A stretch of DNA of 64,000 nucleotides from Candidatus Zixiibacteriota bacterium (GCA_024231855.1 JAAEQD010000366.1:26538-90537); one strand, 5' to 3'; positions 25,044-35,053 are shown, counted from the stretch's first letter. Program-made: numbers and translations. Notes: generated by a model from the sequence alone, not told the origin.

Positions 25044-26828
25044 ATGAAAAACGACGATTTCCCTCCTAGATATTTGTTCGAGTTTTTAAAGATTAAAGAA
25101 TATATAAATCATTCTATTAATACCACTGTTCAAGACAATCCTCTTGATTCAAGTATTCCGATATTAGTGTCTAATCTGCACAAGCTCGCTATATCAAGGA
25201 TACCAGATGTATATCTTCTTACAATCGCTGTTAAATATGAGAATATTTTTGATATCGCTTTTCCATCGGGAGCAGATACAAGAAAGTACTTTAGAATAAT
25301 CAGCTTTGATAGCTATATCGGCAAATGTTGCAGAAAGCATAAGGATGATCCCGACAATAATATTTTCATTCTGAATGGTAAAGAAGAAATGTGTTTCGAA
25401 GAAGAAATATCCCAAAAAGATTATTTCATTAGGGATAAGCAAATGAACTGCTTCTGCGTAGTCCCTTTAGTTTTTGCGGATGAAATTGTCGGATCAATTC
25501 AGTTATCATTGATGAATGAGCTTAGTTCAACTGATGAGGTTTCAATGTTTCTTCTCTCGGCGAAATCGTATTTTAACGAAATGATTGCATATGAGCAATC
25601 GCGACTAACAGGTATAATAGAAGCTGCTGATATTGCGGTGGAAGCATTAGGATGCCGAGATGAGTTTCAAGCAGAGCACTCCAAGAATGTCGCCAAACTG
25701 GTTGAAGCTTTTTTAGAATACATCCGACAATCTGAGCAATATCGCGACATGTTTTTTGGAAGTCCAATAGGTGGAATGAACTACGCTAAGCTGAAGTTGT
25801 CTGCCCTCTTACATGATATCGGGAAAATAGCTATTCCTTCACGATCCTTTTCTCAGATTGATAGTCTGGAAGATAGCTGTTATCGTCATATTCATCCATA
25901 TTATACCTATCAAATACTTTCTACTTGTAAACTTACAAAAAGTATTGCATCACAATCTGCAAACCACCACGAAAGAGTGGATGGAGCAGGTTATCCTTTT
26001 CATGTCAATCCCAATCTAATTACCGCAGAGGAGCAAATCATTGCTTTTGCTGACAAACTTGACTCTATGGCAAGAGACCGCCCTGAGAGGCCTGTGGCAA
26101 AGACTTTTGAAGATTATAAGAATGATCTTAAGAGGGATAGATTTAAGAACGCATTTTCCAAGGAGATCTATCTTATTCTATTATCAATTACTAGCACCTT
26201 CTCGAATGAAGATAAAATACCAGTAGGTATAAAACGAATATTATCACATGCTGCTAGACCATTAGTGATTCTCCAGCAAAGGCGTGCTGATAGACAATCT
26301 ATCGAAAATCTAAACGACCATATAAATTCACTTAGGAATAAGGTCGTTAAAAATCAATGGATTTGCATGTTTGCAGTATCAACAAGGAATGCCAATTCAA
26401 TTATTGATAGTGCATCTTCTGATTATATTAAGTTTTCTCCCGAATTTGGAGAAATCATCAAAGATAACTATAGCGGTTGGAATAAAAATTTTGATGTTTC
26501 TATTGAGGAGATAAATGATTTCATAAACAACGTCGCTATATATGCTAGTAAAGATTTCAACAGTGAACCGCAAGGATACAGCATATATATAGGATATTAT
26601 GTAACGCATCCTGAAGTAAATAGAGTGTTTTCGTATGCTTTTTTTAGAGCAATTGCTCATTCTTTATCTGATGACGAAAAATTGTTAGCGGCATTAATTA
26701 ATAGCAGATATTTAAAACAAAAGGATGCAATCATACGTACTGGCTCTTCGCTTGTAGATAAACTAATTAACTTTGATAAGTACTTTGTTGGGAAGTGGGG
26801 ATTACTACACGAGCCATTTTCGATTTAA
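25044..26828 (+). CDS. GAF-HD-GYP domain protein
   Basis: A 594-residue protein. Residues about 30-180 look like a GAF sensor. They are followed by an HD-GYP domain with LLHDIGKIAIPS (His257, Asp258) and HHERVDGAGYP (about residue 313). Residues about 400-594 form an extra C-terminal domain I do not recognise. Known family: HD-GYP proteins hydrolyse cyclic di-GMP or related cyclic dinucleotides. Being only 6 bases ahead of a radical SAM gene is unusual; it may control the pathway or act on a nucleotide intermediate. Confidence 0.8.
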   Translation: MKNDDFPPRYLFEFLKIKEYINHSINTTVQDNPLDSSIPILVSNLHKLAISRIPDVYLLTIAVKYENIFDIAFPSGADTRKYFRIISFDSYIGKCCRKHKDDPDNNIFILNGKEEMCFEEEISQKDYFIRDKQMNCFCVVPLVFADEIVGSIQLSLMNELSSTDEVSMFLLSAKSYFNEMIAYEQSRLTGIIEAADIAVEALGCRDEFQAEHSKNVAKLVEAFLEYIRQSEQYRDMFFGSPIGGMNYAKLKLSALLHDIGKIAIPSRSFSQIDSLEDSCYRHIHPYYTYQILSTCKLTKSIASQSANHHERVDGAGYPFHVNPNLITAEEQIIAFADKLDSMARDRPERPVAKTFEDYKNDLKRDRFKNAFSKEIYLILLSITSTFSNEDKIPVGIKRILSHAARPLVILQQRRADRQSIENLNDHINSLRNKVVKNQWICMFAVSTRNANSIIDSASSDYIKFSPEFGEIIKDNYSGWNKNFDVSIEEINDFINNVAIYASKDFNSEPQGYSIYIGYYVTHPEVNRVFSYAFFRAIAHSLSDDEKLLAALINSRYLKQKDAIIRTGSSLVDKLINFDKYFVGKWGLLHEPFSI

Positions 26829-26834
26829 GTAATT

Positions 26835-27794
26835 ATGGGAGATAACGTGACAAGCAAATTGACTACAATTGCTTTGATGATAACTGATCGCTGTAATCAT
26901 AATTGCTACCATTGTTTTCGAAAAAGCAAATCTGAATCAGTCAATTTTGATATCAGCCTTATTAACCAGTTAATAAATAGACTTGATAACCGAAAAGTTG
27001 AAAGCGTGAGATTAACGGGAGGAGAGCCATTTATTATAAAAGATCTACACCATATCATAGAAAAACTTTCCAATAAAGATATTGACTCATCTATTATAAC
27101 CAATGGGACGTTGCTATCACAGGAGCAAATAATAAAAATGGCTAATGCGGGGCTGAATTATATAGGTTTTACTATCCATTCATTAAAAAACGAAAACCAT
27201 GACAAATTGACATCAAATAAGGGTTCTCTTAAGAGGTTGCTTAAAGCTATTTATCTTGCTGCTGAAATAGGATTGCCAATTGCTCTTTATTTACCGGTTT
27301 CGATCTATAATTGCTTTGAGATATATAATTTAATTGAGTTTGCTTTTAATTTGCCAATTATAAAACTTAGAATATTAAGTTTATCCCCATTTGGGAATGC
27401 TAGATATTTAGCAACACTACCTGATACAAAATGGTTTGATATTGTAAATAAAATTAAGAGACTCAAATTAGATCCTACAATCCCTTTATATATTCAAAAC
27501 ATTGTTCAGAATAATCCAAATGGCGATGGATGTACTATTGAGCCATTAAAATTTATAAATTGTGACGTTAATGGATATTTATATTCATGCTGTATTTTAT
27601 GCTCGCATAGTAAGTTCTCAATTGGAAATATCTCCGAGCTAATAAGCGAAGATTGGAATTATGCACTCAACAATATCGCGAGAAGGAATCAATTTCTATA
27701 CGATAATAAGAGATATGGAGAATTGCCGTGTACCGAGATTGGCAATTTTAACAAGCGACGCATATATTGCCCATTACAGAGTGAACGACTATGA
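26835..27794 (+). CDS. Radical SAM enzyme with C-terminal cysteine cluster
   Basis: A 319-residue protein; a GTG at 26847, just after GGGAG, is an alternative start. The radical SAM motif CNHNCYHC occurs near residue 18, followed by RLTGGEPF and a TNGTLL strand. The C-terminal part (CDVNGYLYSCCILC and a late Cys) resembles a SPASM-type auxiliary iron-sulfur site. Such enzymes modify peptides or small molecules by radical chemistry. The stop overlaps the start of a second radical SAM gene (4 bases). Confidence 0.85.
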   Translation: MGDNVTSKLTTIALMITDRCNHNCYHCFRKSKSESVNFDISLINQLINRLDNRKVESVRLTGGEPFIIKDLHHIIEKLSNKDIDSSIITNGTLLSQEQIIKMANAGLNYIGFTIHSLKNENHDKLTSNKGSLKRLLKAIYLAAEIGLPIALYLPVSIYNCFEIYNLIEFAFNLPIIKLRILSLSPFGNARYLATLPDTKWFDIVNKIKRLKLDPTIPLYIQNIVQNNPNGDGCTIEPLKFINCDVNGYLYSCCILCSHSKFSIGNISELISEDWNYALNNIARRNQFLYDNKRYGELPCTEIGNFNKRRIYCPLQSERL

Positions 27795-28603
27795 TTGCCT
27801 ATCCGAAATATTGGAGAATAAAAGTAACTAATAGATGTAATCTGAGCTGTACTTTTTGTCATCAAGAGAACATGCCAGCAAATAGGCGGCTTTATCAATA
27901 CATTGATGTTGTTTTTATAAGAAAATTGGCATCCGGGCTAATAGAATCTAATGACATTGTAGCATTGACTGGCGGCGAGCCGCTTTTGCACAAAGAGTTC
28001 AATCAGATTGCATCAATTATTTGTGATAAAGTAAAGACTAAATGCCATCTGAATACCAATGGGACTTTACTTGATAGAAAATTAAAATATCTTAAATTGC
28101 TTCCGCTTAGTAACATACACATTAATCTATGCACTTTAAATCCAAAGACATATAATTCCATTTATGGAAAGAATTGCCTTAATAATATCCACTCTACAAT
28201 TATAAAAGCTATCGAATTAGGATTCAATATCACCATCAACTATGTAGTAATTGCTGGTATCAATGATGCAATACATAATATGAAAAACATCATAAAATTT
28301 GCATTATACAATAAATGTAACCTTTCTATAATCGAATCACTATTTGATTATTGTTCAGAGTCTAAAGGTTATAACTTTCAAAAAACTTATAAAGATATAC
28401 TTATTTCGCTTGGCTTTAATAAATACAATGAACGAGCTGGGAGATGTTTTTATTCTAAAAGAGGATTTAAATCAAGTATCATTGTGGCAGCACCTTGTAG
28501 TCCGGCGGCTGCCTGGAATGGAACTATAAAGGATGACGCTTTATTAGTTACGGAAGATCAAACCATTAAACGATTTTTTACTGGTAATTACTATGAAAAA
28601 TAA
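27791..28603 (+). CDS. Radical SAM enzyme, MoaA-like
   Basis: A 270-residue protein with the motif CNLSCTFCH (about residue 16), ALTGGEPLL and LNTNGTLLD, as in MoaA-like radical SAM proteins. It is shorter than true MoaA (about 330 residues) and lacks its C-terminal double-glycine end, so it is not assigned to molybdopterin synthesis. Late cysteines (AGRCFYSK and APCSPAA) may hold another cluster. Overlapped at both ends (4 and 11 bases) by its neighbours, it belongs to a strict operon. Confidence 0.85.
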   Translation: MIAYPKYWRIKVTNRCNLSCTFCHQENMPANRRLYQYIDVVFIRKLASGLIESNDIVALTGGEPLLHKEFNQIASIICDKVKTKCHLNTNGTLLDRKLKYLKLLPLSNIHINLCTLNPKTYNSIYGKNCLNNIHSTIIKAIELGFNITINYVVIAGINDAIHNMKNIIKFALYNKCNLSIIESLFDYCSESKGYNFQKTYKDILISLGFNKYNERAGRCFYSKRGFKSSIIVAAPCSPAAAWNGTIKDDALLVTEDQTIKRFFTGNYYEK

Positions 28604-29666
28604 GTCAATCATTGATAACGTAATCAGCGATAAAATTATTGCATGTTTTAATAGTGATATACCTGATTCAATAAATATAGGAGGTAGCTACTCTAAGAAT
28701 GAATTTTGTCGTATCGATCATAATGGTTACGATTATTGGTTAAGTGATATTGATCTTATTTGCGTAGTTAATAATAAATATAATGAGACCGATATACAAT
28801 ATATATATAACAGACTACTAACTCTTTCTAGGAGTATTAACCAAAGCAACCCATATTTCCATATAGGCCTTAAATTAAGAAAAAAAGATGCATTGCTAAG
28901 TGAAGTAAAATCTATGTATTTTTGGGAACTTCTTGATAGTAGTATTCCTTTAAAAGGACCAACATTTAAGGAATATTTTCCCCAAATTAAAGATATTTGC
29001 GATCTAATACCTAAAGGCAAATCTCTTTACAAATTACTTTATAATTATTCTAAAATGCGGCTTTGGTGTAATATATTGTTTCTTCCCCTTCGAATATTTG
29101 AGAAAAGAAACATACATGAATCGATATGGTATTCTTATTTTCTTGCAAGAGGTGTTTTAGATTGGATAACGTGGGATTTGCTTGAAATTGGCATTTGGGA
29201 GAATTCTTATAACGAAAGCTTTAATCTATGGAGCAAATATTATTGTAAAGATGAATCTTATAGAAAATTTCTATCAAAATGCTTGGAATGCAAGATTGGA
29301 GAATCCTATATTCCTTTTCATGGTCATTACGAGAAAATCATTAATTATGAGTTAACAAAAACAAAAGACTATGGAGATCATATACAAAAAGATTTATGTG
29401 ATGTAGAATTGGAATTCATCAGACACATGTTATTATTTATTATTGATATGATAAACAAAATACCTAACTCGAAAGAGATGCAGTATGCAATAACAGCCTA
29501 CCAATCACTCGCGAAATGTAAACTGGCCCTTAGTCATGAATCACAATATCACCAATGGCAGCAGCTGAGAATTCTATATAGCAATTATAGATTTTCTAAA
29601 GATTATCTTTCCTGGCAAGATCATAATGTTTACACATCTTACTTTCTAAACGTAGGTGGTATATAG
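28593..29666 (+). CDS. Nucleotidyltransferase-fold protein
   Basis: A 357-residue protein with the Pol-beta-type motif IGGSYSKNEF and, after a longer than usual insert, WLSDIDLICVV, which supplies the two metal-binding aspartates. The rest is helical and rich in aromatic residues. The family transfers a nucleotide to antibiotics, proteins, RNA or sugars. The overlap with the second radical SAM gene suggests that it acts on the same product, perhaps to adenylylate it. Confidence 0.7.
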   Translation: MKNKSIIDNVISDKIIACFNSDIPDSINIGGSYSKNEFCRIDHNGYDYWLSDIDLICVVNNKYNETDIQYIYNRLLTLSRSINQSNPYFHIGLKLRKKDALLSEVKSMYFWELLDSSIPLKGPTFKEYFPQIKDICDLIPKGKSLYKLLYNYSKMRLWCNILFLPLRIFEKRNIHESIWYSYFLARGVLDWITWDLLEIGIWENSYNESFNLWSKYYCKDESYRKFLSKCLECKIGESYIPFHGHYEKIINYELTKTKDYGDHIQKDLCDVELEFIRHMLLFIIDMINKIPNSKEMQYAITAYQSLAKCKLALSHESQYHQWQQLRILYSNYRFSKDYLSWQDHNVYTSYFLNVGGI

Positions 29667-29984
29667 TAATTTTCAAAGCATGCAGTAATATGACTAGTTA
29701 TACAATGAAGGCTAGAGAGATATCGTTATTTTCAAGTCACTTCAACTTCAGGCGAGGTGAGATCAGCTTTCACCTCAGGTTTAAGTATCATTTCGATAGT
29801 CCTTTGAATCTGATTGGTTTTTTCACCATGGATCCCTCCAGCATTATTCCACATACGTACCAGTTTGGAGACACAAAGCTTTCCTTTGGAGCTCGATTTA
29901 TCTCGATAGACAATGAAACGATGAATGCGCGTTTCCAAAAGTCCATAGAGTTTCTCCATTCTCGTGATTGCAGGCATAAGAAAC
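29667..29984. other. Gap with weak minus-strand frame
   Basis: A 318-base stretch between the nucleotidyltransferase and methyltransferase genes. A minus-strand frame (29732-29986, 84 residues, basic) covers most of it and reads like a protein fragment (MWNNAGGIHGEKTNQIQRTI), but I see no ribosome site and recognise no family. It is recorded without a gene call. Confidence 0.3.
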
Positions 29985-30674
29985 ATGTCTAATTCAAATT
30001 ACTCAAAAAAGCTTATAAAGGAGATGAATCAGTATTATGAAGCGCGCGCACCTTGGCATGATATATTCATGGGCTATGAGTCAGAAAGGCAAATGGAAGA
30101 ATTCAAAAAATCCATTATCGAAATCCTAACTCCTGTTATAATTGGAAAGCGGGTAATCGAAATTGCCTGCGGTACGGGAAACTGGACACAGATCATTGCA
30201 AAACGAGCTGAATCGGTAACCGCAATAGACGTAAGCCCAACTGCTCTGGGACTGGCTCAACGGAAATTAGTCAATCACTGTAATGTCTCTTTGATTCAGT
30301 GCGATGCCTACAATTTAAATTGTATTGGTGGTTTATATGATGTATCATTTGCGGCTGATTGGTGGTCTCACATACCGATGGATGTACTCCCATTATTCGT
30401 GGAATCCCTCATGAGCAAGCTTAAAAAACGATCTAAAGTCATTTTCTTGGACATGTCGTTCAGAGAAGATCATAAGGTAGAATCTTGCTATTACGATTTA
30501 GATGACAATCGCATCACTCGTCGTATGTTACCCAGTGGTTCGAATTTTATGGTAGTCAAGAACTTTCCACATAAAGAAGCACTTAAGAAATTTCTCTCCC
30601 CTTATGCCAAAAGAGTCGATTACTATGAATTAAAGGCTCTGTGCAGATGGATGGTCATATTCACACCTAAATAG
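29985..30674 (+). CDS. Class I SAM-dependent methyltransferase
   Basis: The start is placed at ATG 29985 (229 residues); the frame is open to a GTG at 29964. The SAM-binding signature VIEIACGTGNWT (motif I), VTAIDVS (motif II) and QCDAYNL are clear, followed by SFAADWWSHIP. It belongs to the broad small-molecule methyltransferase group. It lies about 320 bases after the radical SAM/nucleotidyltransferase operon and in the same direction, so it may belong to the same pathway. Confidence 0.8.
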   Translation: MSNSNYSKKLIKEMNQYYEARAPWHDIFMGYESERQMEEFKKSIIEILTPVIIGKRVIEIACGTGNWTQIIAKRAESVTAIDVSPTALGLAQRKLVNHCNVSLIQCDAYNLNCIGGLYDVSFAADWWSHIPMDVLPLFVESLMSKLKKRSKVIFLDMSFREDHKVESCYYDLDDNRITRRMLPSGSNFMVVKNFPHKEALKKFLSPYAKRVDYYELKALCRWMVIFTPK

Positions 30675-31195
30675 CTTTATTAATAGTACCCAATGGACAT
30701 GCATAGAAGGGATCATTATTCAGTCCACCTTCAGCAATCTCAGCGGCCTGCGGAGATCGCCCTTTTTACAGCACAATATCTGTCCAAGTTTAACAGAATC
30801 TTTCACTACACATCAGGCCCCGAACTGCAATCAGGGCCTAATCCCATCTCTCATGGGAACAGGGCCACCCAATAAAAGGGGGGCGAGTAGCCCTGATGAT
30901 AAAGTATTATATATACGCTTGTAGTCAAGTAGATAAATGTTGACGAGAATAATTCCGTAGAGTAAAATAACATCATCAAAGAGATTAGACCAAGAGGGCT
31001 CAATTCGGCCTACACGAATCCGCCGTTTTAAAGATTCTTAATTTTGAATATTAACCAAAGAGATACTTACAGCCAAATGGGAAAACTTTGCAAGTATCCT
31101 ACCTCAGTATTGGTGATCGAAATTGTATCTCTTAATTTCTACAAGCCCTGAAATCAAACAGAAGCGAGCACTGCGAACGAAACATGCTTCTGCAT
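30675..31195. other. Gap between convergent genes with clustered hairpins
   Basis: This 521-base stretch has no supportable gene. Three hairpins lie close together: AGGCCC 30815-30820 with GGGCCT 30834-30839; TCCCAT 30842-30847 with ATGGGA 30853-30858; CAGGGC 30860-30865 with GCCCTG 30890-30895. They probably end transcripts of the converging genes on either side, though T tracts are missing. Confidence 0.5.
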
Positions 31196-32560
31196 TTACG
31201 ATTTTGTTACACACTGTATCTTGCCATCCGCCGCGTGACCATTGTTTTGCCAAGCGTAGCCTATAATGTCTTCGACTATCTGTTGTATTAACGCATTCGA
31301 TGTGTTGCCTTCCGAGAAATTGTGTCCGGCGCCTTCTATAAAATGGATGCGCCCTTTGTGAATCAAGCTCTCAACTTGCTTATGGTCAACGTATCTATCA
31401 CAGGTCCCAAAATAATAGTCCACATCTGAATCACTCCCAAATGATATGAGTCCATTGTCATCCCATAAGTCGGAAGAAAAATCTAGGCCATGTCTTGACA
31501 TGTTTTCACCATCTATACCCCAAGCCGCCTTACGCGCACCAATATCTATAACTGGGGCCATTAGGTATTTGTGTATTCTGGCTGATGAAATGTGCTTATA
31601 CAATAAATTTGCAGAAAGACTATGAGCACAAAGAGCTACTGGACCGCATTTCACATAATAATTGGTTACGGCATCAAGACTTGCTAATTCGGTTTCTAAA
31701 CATCTATAGATCGGGGGGCTTTCTCCTGAGCCCACCGGATCGAATACCGCACTTCTTACTCCATACTCTGCCAACTCTCTAGCCATACGATTATAGAGAT
31801 TGTATGGGCCAAATCTAGAAGAACCAAAAATACCTGGATAGATCAAAGCAGTAACTTTATTGAGTATTGATAATTTCGGAATATACTCCGTAAGAATTAC
31901 ATCACCGCAGGCCGTTGTTAATGTCTTGTGTTTGATTGCTGGCCATTGGTCCATTTCAATATCCCACTCATCCACAGGCACGGCTGCTCCATTCGCAAAT
32001 CCAACATTTAGGTATCTATCGCTCGTGGGAAGGATGCCTTGAGAAAAATTCGTCAGCTTAACTAGTAAAGAATTCGATAGGATAAATATTGCATCGTTTC
32101 CAATGTGTTGTCCTTGTGTGTTCCACCACCTGCCAATCTCGTTAGCCATAATGTCCGGATCGGCTAGTTCCTTTAATATCGTTTTATTATATGGCAATAC
32201 CCTATACCGAAACAACTCCATGGCATTCGCCAGACGCCGATTAAATCTTCTGAACTCAGAGTGAGACAGGCCAGCGTATTTACCAAGATTAATCGGCAAG
32301 AGATCTAAGCCAATAGCATCGATATTAAGCATCAACTTCAAAGCACTACTGGTGTATGCGCACTGTGTGGTTGAGCCAGATAGAATCTTTGTAACACCAT
32401 TAATTTTAATATATCTTATCAATGCAGAAATTTGATGCTTCGTCCAAGGCGTTGGTTTGCATTCATCTGACTCCCCGTGAATATCATGCAAATTCTTGGT
32501 GGTTTCTACATGACGAGCAAAATGTATATTTTTTCCTGCAAGTACAGCAATCGTTTCCAA
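31196..32560 (-). CDS. Histidine phosphatase-alpha/beta hydrolase fusion
   Basis: A 454-residue two-domain protein. Residues about 10-200 follow the phosphoglycerate-mutase-like fold with the first motif RHVETTKN, but the usual second Arg (here GSTTQCAYTS) and the late catalytic His (here IFILSNS) appear replaced, so phosphatase activity is doubtful. Residues about 225-440 form an alpha/beta hydrolase with the nucleophile elbow AHSLSA, an acid in CDRYVDH and a His in GAGHNFSEG, all intact. It is the last gene of a minus-strand operon with a methyltransferase and a Nudix hydrolase, 13 bases after the former. Confidence 0.75.
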   Translation of the reverse strand: METIAVLAGKNIHFARHVETTKNLHDIHGESDECKPTPWTKHQISALIRYIKINGVTKILSGSTTQCAYTSSALKLMLNIDAIGLDLLPINLGKYAGLSHSEFRRFNRRLANAMELFRYRVLPYNKTILKELADPDIMANEIGRWWNTQGQHIGNDAIFILSNSLLVKLTNFSQGILPTSDRYLNVGFANGAAVPVDEWDIEMDQWPAIKHKTLTTACGDVILTEYIPKLSILNKVTALIYPGIFGSSRFGPYNLYNRMARELAEYGVRSAVFDPVGSGESPPIYRCLETELASLDAVTNYYVKCGPVALCAHSLSANLLYKHISSARIHKYLMAPVIDIGARKAAWGIDGENMSRHGLDFSSDLWDDNGLISFGSDSDVDYYFGTCDRYVDHKQVESLIHKGRIHFIEGAGHNFSEGNTSNALIQQIVEDIIGYAWQNNGHAADGKIQCVTKS

Positions 32561-32573
32561 AATGCGTTATTCC

Positions 32574-33320
32574 TCAACAACGTGTTAGTTCAATAAGTGT
32601 ATGATAGTGCTGAAATGAATATTGCTCTCTAGGATCAAAACGCTCTTCCATCATTGCCATACCTATCTCGAACTCATTCTCAGGAAGCATGTGAAGTGTT
32701 GTGTTATGCTTCTCGCGAAACCTCGAAAGCAAATCTGAGCCCAATATACTATACTGATTGCACTTATTGGTTTGCCTTGAGCAATAAAAGTCGTGATATT
32801 GCACGGTATTAAGTAACTTCCGAATGGTCGGATAGCGCGAAGCATTTACCTCCAAAGCAGTAGGGAAATAATCGTTAAATGGTCTGCGCTCTAGATCTGC
32901 CAGACTACATGTTTTAATCCAGATACTTCCATGCTTTCTCAGCACTTCATCAATGTTGTCAAAGAGAACTTCTAGTTCACAAGAATCGATTTGATGAAGC
33001 ATCATTATGGCACTAATTACATCAAAAGCATGACTAGGAAAAGGAAGATTCAATGCATCTGCATTCAACGCAGGAACTTTCCTGCTGGCAACCTCAATTT
33101 GGTGTGGCGATCTATCGATTCCAATTGCTAGTAGTCCTTTATTCGCAAATGAGTGCGTATAACGTCCGGTCCCGCAGCCTATGTCCAATAGGGTACGCGT
33201 CGTACCGGAGTCTAAGTTCCTAACAAACCAAGAGCAGTGCTCTTCAACTTCATCATAACCATCTAAACGATTACTGTTAAAGTTTGCGGCGGCGGTTTTG
33301 TAATAAGAATCGTAGTTCAT
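32574..33320 (-). CDS. Class I SAM-dependent methyltransferase
   Basis: A 248-residue protein with LLDIGCGTGRYT (motif I), AIGIDRSPHQ (motif II), NADALNLPFP and FDVISAIMMLHQI, as in UbiE/type-11 small-molecule methyltransferases. It starts one base after the stop of the Nudix gene and ends 13 bases before the hydrolase fusion, so the three are one transcription unit. The substrate is unknown. Confidence 0.85.
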   Translation of the reverse strand: MNYDSYYKTAAANFNSNRLDGYDEVEEHCSWFVRNLDSGTTRTLLDIGCGTGRYTHSFANKGLLAIGIDRSPHQIEVASRKVPALNADALNLPFPSHAFDVISAIMMLHQIDSCELEVLFDNIDEVLRKHGSIWIKTCSLADLERRPFNDYFPTALEVNASRYPTIRKLLNTVQYHDFYCSRQTNKCNQYSILGSDLLSRFREKHNTTLHMLPENEFEIGMAMMEERFDPREQYSFQHYHTLIELTRC

Positions 33321-33321
33321 T

Positions 33322-33969
33322 TTATGACACGGCCAATACCTTGTTCCCCGCTAATAGCCGCTCTGACATAATGTGTATCGTTAGGTAATAACGTTGTATC
33401 CTGGGCAAAAAGTGACTTAACGCGAAGCCACGATTATTTTTCTTCCATGTTCTAGTTGGTGCATCGTAGTATATGCCATCGCAATCCACGGATTCTGCTT
33501 TCCCGGTGAATAGTTCTATCCCCCTTGCAATGGACAGCCAAATCAGTCCGGACACTTCTTCTACTTGTGGAGTAAAATCTTCCAGATCTAGATCTAACTT
33601 TGCTAGGTGTACCGCTTGATATTCTCTATTCTTTTGACCGTTCTCTTGGTCTGCCACTTCTACACGGTACCCTAAGCTATGGATATCTCGATAATCGAGA
33701 GATATTCCCAGTTCTTCTTCTGCTTCGCGGATACCTTGCTCCACAGTTTCACCTGCGAGAATGTGTCCAGCTGCACTTACGTCTAACATATCTGGGAAGT
33801 TTTTCATCTCCTTTGACCTCCATTGATAAAGGATTTGCCCTCCGTTTCGTGGAGAAGTCAACCAAAGATGGAATGTCTTATGCCATAAACCCTCCATGTG
33901 AGCTTTCACTCGTTCTTCAGTGCCAAGAAGACGTAAATCTGCGTCATAGACGTCAATGAATTCGCTCAT
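33322..33969 (-). CDS. Nudix hydrolase, IDI-like
   Basis: A 215-residue protein with a Nudix box GHILAGETVEQGIREAEEEL followed by GI, one residue tighter than the textbook spacing but as seen in isopentenyl-diphosphate-isomerase-like members. The N terminus (FIDVYDADLRLLGTEERVKA) and HKTFHLWL are also typical of that branch. The family hydrolyses nucleoside diphosphate-linked compounds or isomerises isopentenyl diphosphate. It is coupled to the downstream methyltransferase. A pathway role in processing an activated intermediate is inferred. Confidence 0.85.
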   Translation of the reverse strand: MSEFIDVYDADLRLLGTEERVKAHMEGLWHKTFHLWLTSPRNGGQILYQWRSKEMKNFPDMLDVSAAGHILAGETVEQGIREAEEELGISLDYRDIHSLGYRVEVADQENGQKNREYQAVHLAKLDLDLEDFTPQVEEVSGLIWLSIARGIELFTGKAESVDCDGIYYDAPTRTWKKNNRGFALSHFLPRIQRYYLTIHIMSERLLAGNKVLAVS

Positions 33970-33988
33970 TATTACCTCTTTGTTTCTG

Positions 33989-35053
33989 TTAGGCGTTTTT
34001 TGCTTGGGCTAATGCGATCGTTGAAATAGACCCTTCAAAACCGGAGCTACTCATAATTTTTTCCCGCCTTGCTTTGGCTTCGAGTGCTTCGATATCCTCG
34101 TGCAATGCTGAAAGGAGCCTCTCCACTAATACAAGCGTTTTCGCTTCGCGCTCAAGATCACCAACTTGTTTAAATAGGCGTATAGCGATCTTTGTTTCAG
34201 CTAATGCTTGCGTCGCCTTATCCCTAGTGATTGTATCGTTTGATGGTACAGTACCACTTAAATGCAAACCAATGTTCTTGGCGATTAGAAAGCCTCTGGC
34301 GTGGTGCACTTGCGCTTGATCACATGTGATTCGTTGCCCGAAGCCTTTCATTAAAGCAACGTTCTTAGATAGCTCCGAGATGATGCTATCGCAGTGAGCA
34401 AGATGTTCCTTCTGCATTTCCGCATTCGGGGACAAAAACGCAAGATGACGATATGCTTTTGCTAATGCCAAATTACATCGAACAATATTTTCTTCTTCTG
34501 TAACTTCCATGTCAGAAAGCAAAGCAATAGCTTTTGAAATATTACCTGCAGCCTCATGTGAGCGACCTTGAAGATGAATAGCCCATCCCAAGTCATCGAT
34601 CAAGATTTCTCCTTTAGATAGATTATCGTTAAGTATCGCAGCCGAACCGATGGTAATCTTCCCTAGTTGCTCGCGTGAAGAATGCAATCCCAATAAATGA
34701 AATAAGTGAGTAAGCTTATTTCGCAACTGAACGACAGATTTGTTTTTCTGAACTGACTTGAGATAACTTGCGTACATTAGTACTGACCGAGCAAAATCGT
34801 GACTTGGAATTCGCACTTCGGTTACGGGCTTACGCTCATCCACTAACCACAGTTCCGCTATTAGCATGATTATCGTGCATATCATAATGAAGTGGCCTAA
34901 ATCAGCAGAAAGGATTGACAAAAGATCAATACCGAACCGGGTTAGCAATTGATCAATCGCAGCAAGTGACAAAGTTATTGCAAGCAATCTGGATAAAGAG
35001 TTTATTACTCCTTGAGCTATGAAATGTCTCTTTATTAGATTTAATATTCTCAT
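33989..35053 (-). CDS. Membrane-anchored helical-repeat protein
   Basis: A 354-residue protein with two hydrophobic segments at residues about 20-40 and 50-70, then a cytoplasmic-looking array of helices that resembles TPR-like repeats (for example LALAKAYRHLAFLSP) and an alanine-rich end. It is the first gene of the minus-strand operon, 19 bases before the Nudix gene. It could scaffold the pathway at the membrane; no family is assigned. Confidence 0.65.
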   Translation of the reverse strand: MRILNLIKRHFIAQGVINSLSRLLAITLSLAAIDQLLTRFGIDLLSILSADLGHFIMICTIIMLIAELWLVDERKPVTEVRIPSHDFARSVLMYASYLKSVQKNKSVVQLRNKLTHLFHLLGLHSSREQLGKITIGSAAILNDNLSKGEILIDDLGWAIHLQGRSHEAAGNISKAIALLSDMEVTEEENIVRCNLALAKAYRHLAFLSPNAEMQKEHLAHCDSIISELSKNVALMKGFGQRITCDQAQVHHARGFLIAKNIGLHLSGTVPSNDTITRDKATQALAETKIAIRLFKQVGDLEREAKTLVLVERLLSALHEDIEALEAKARREKIMSSSGFEGSISTIALAQAKNA

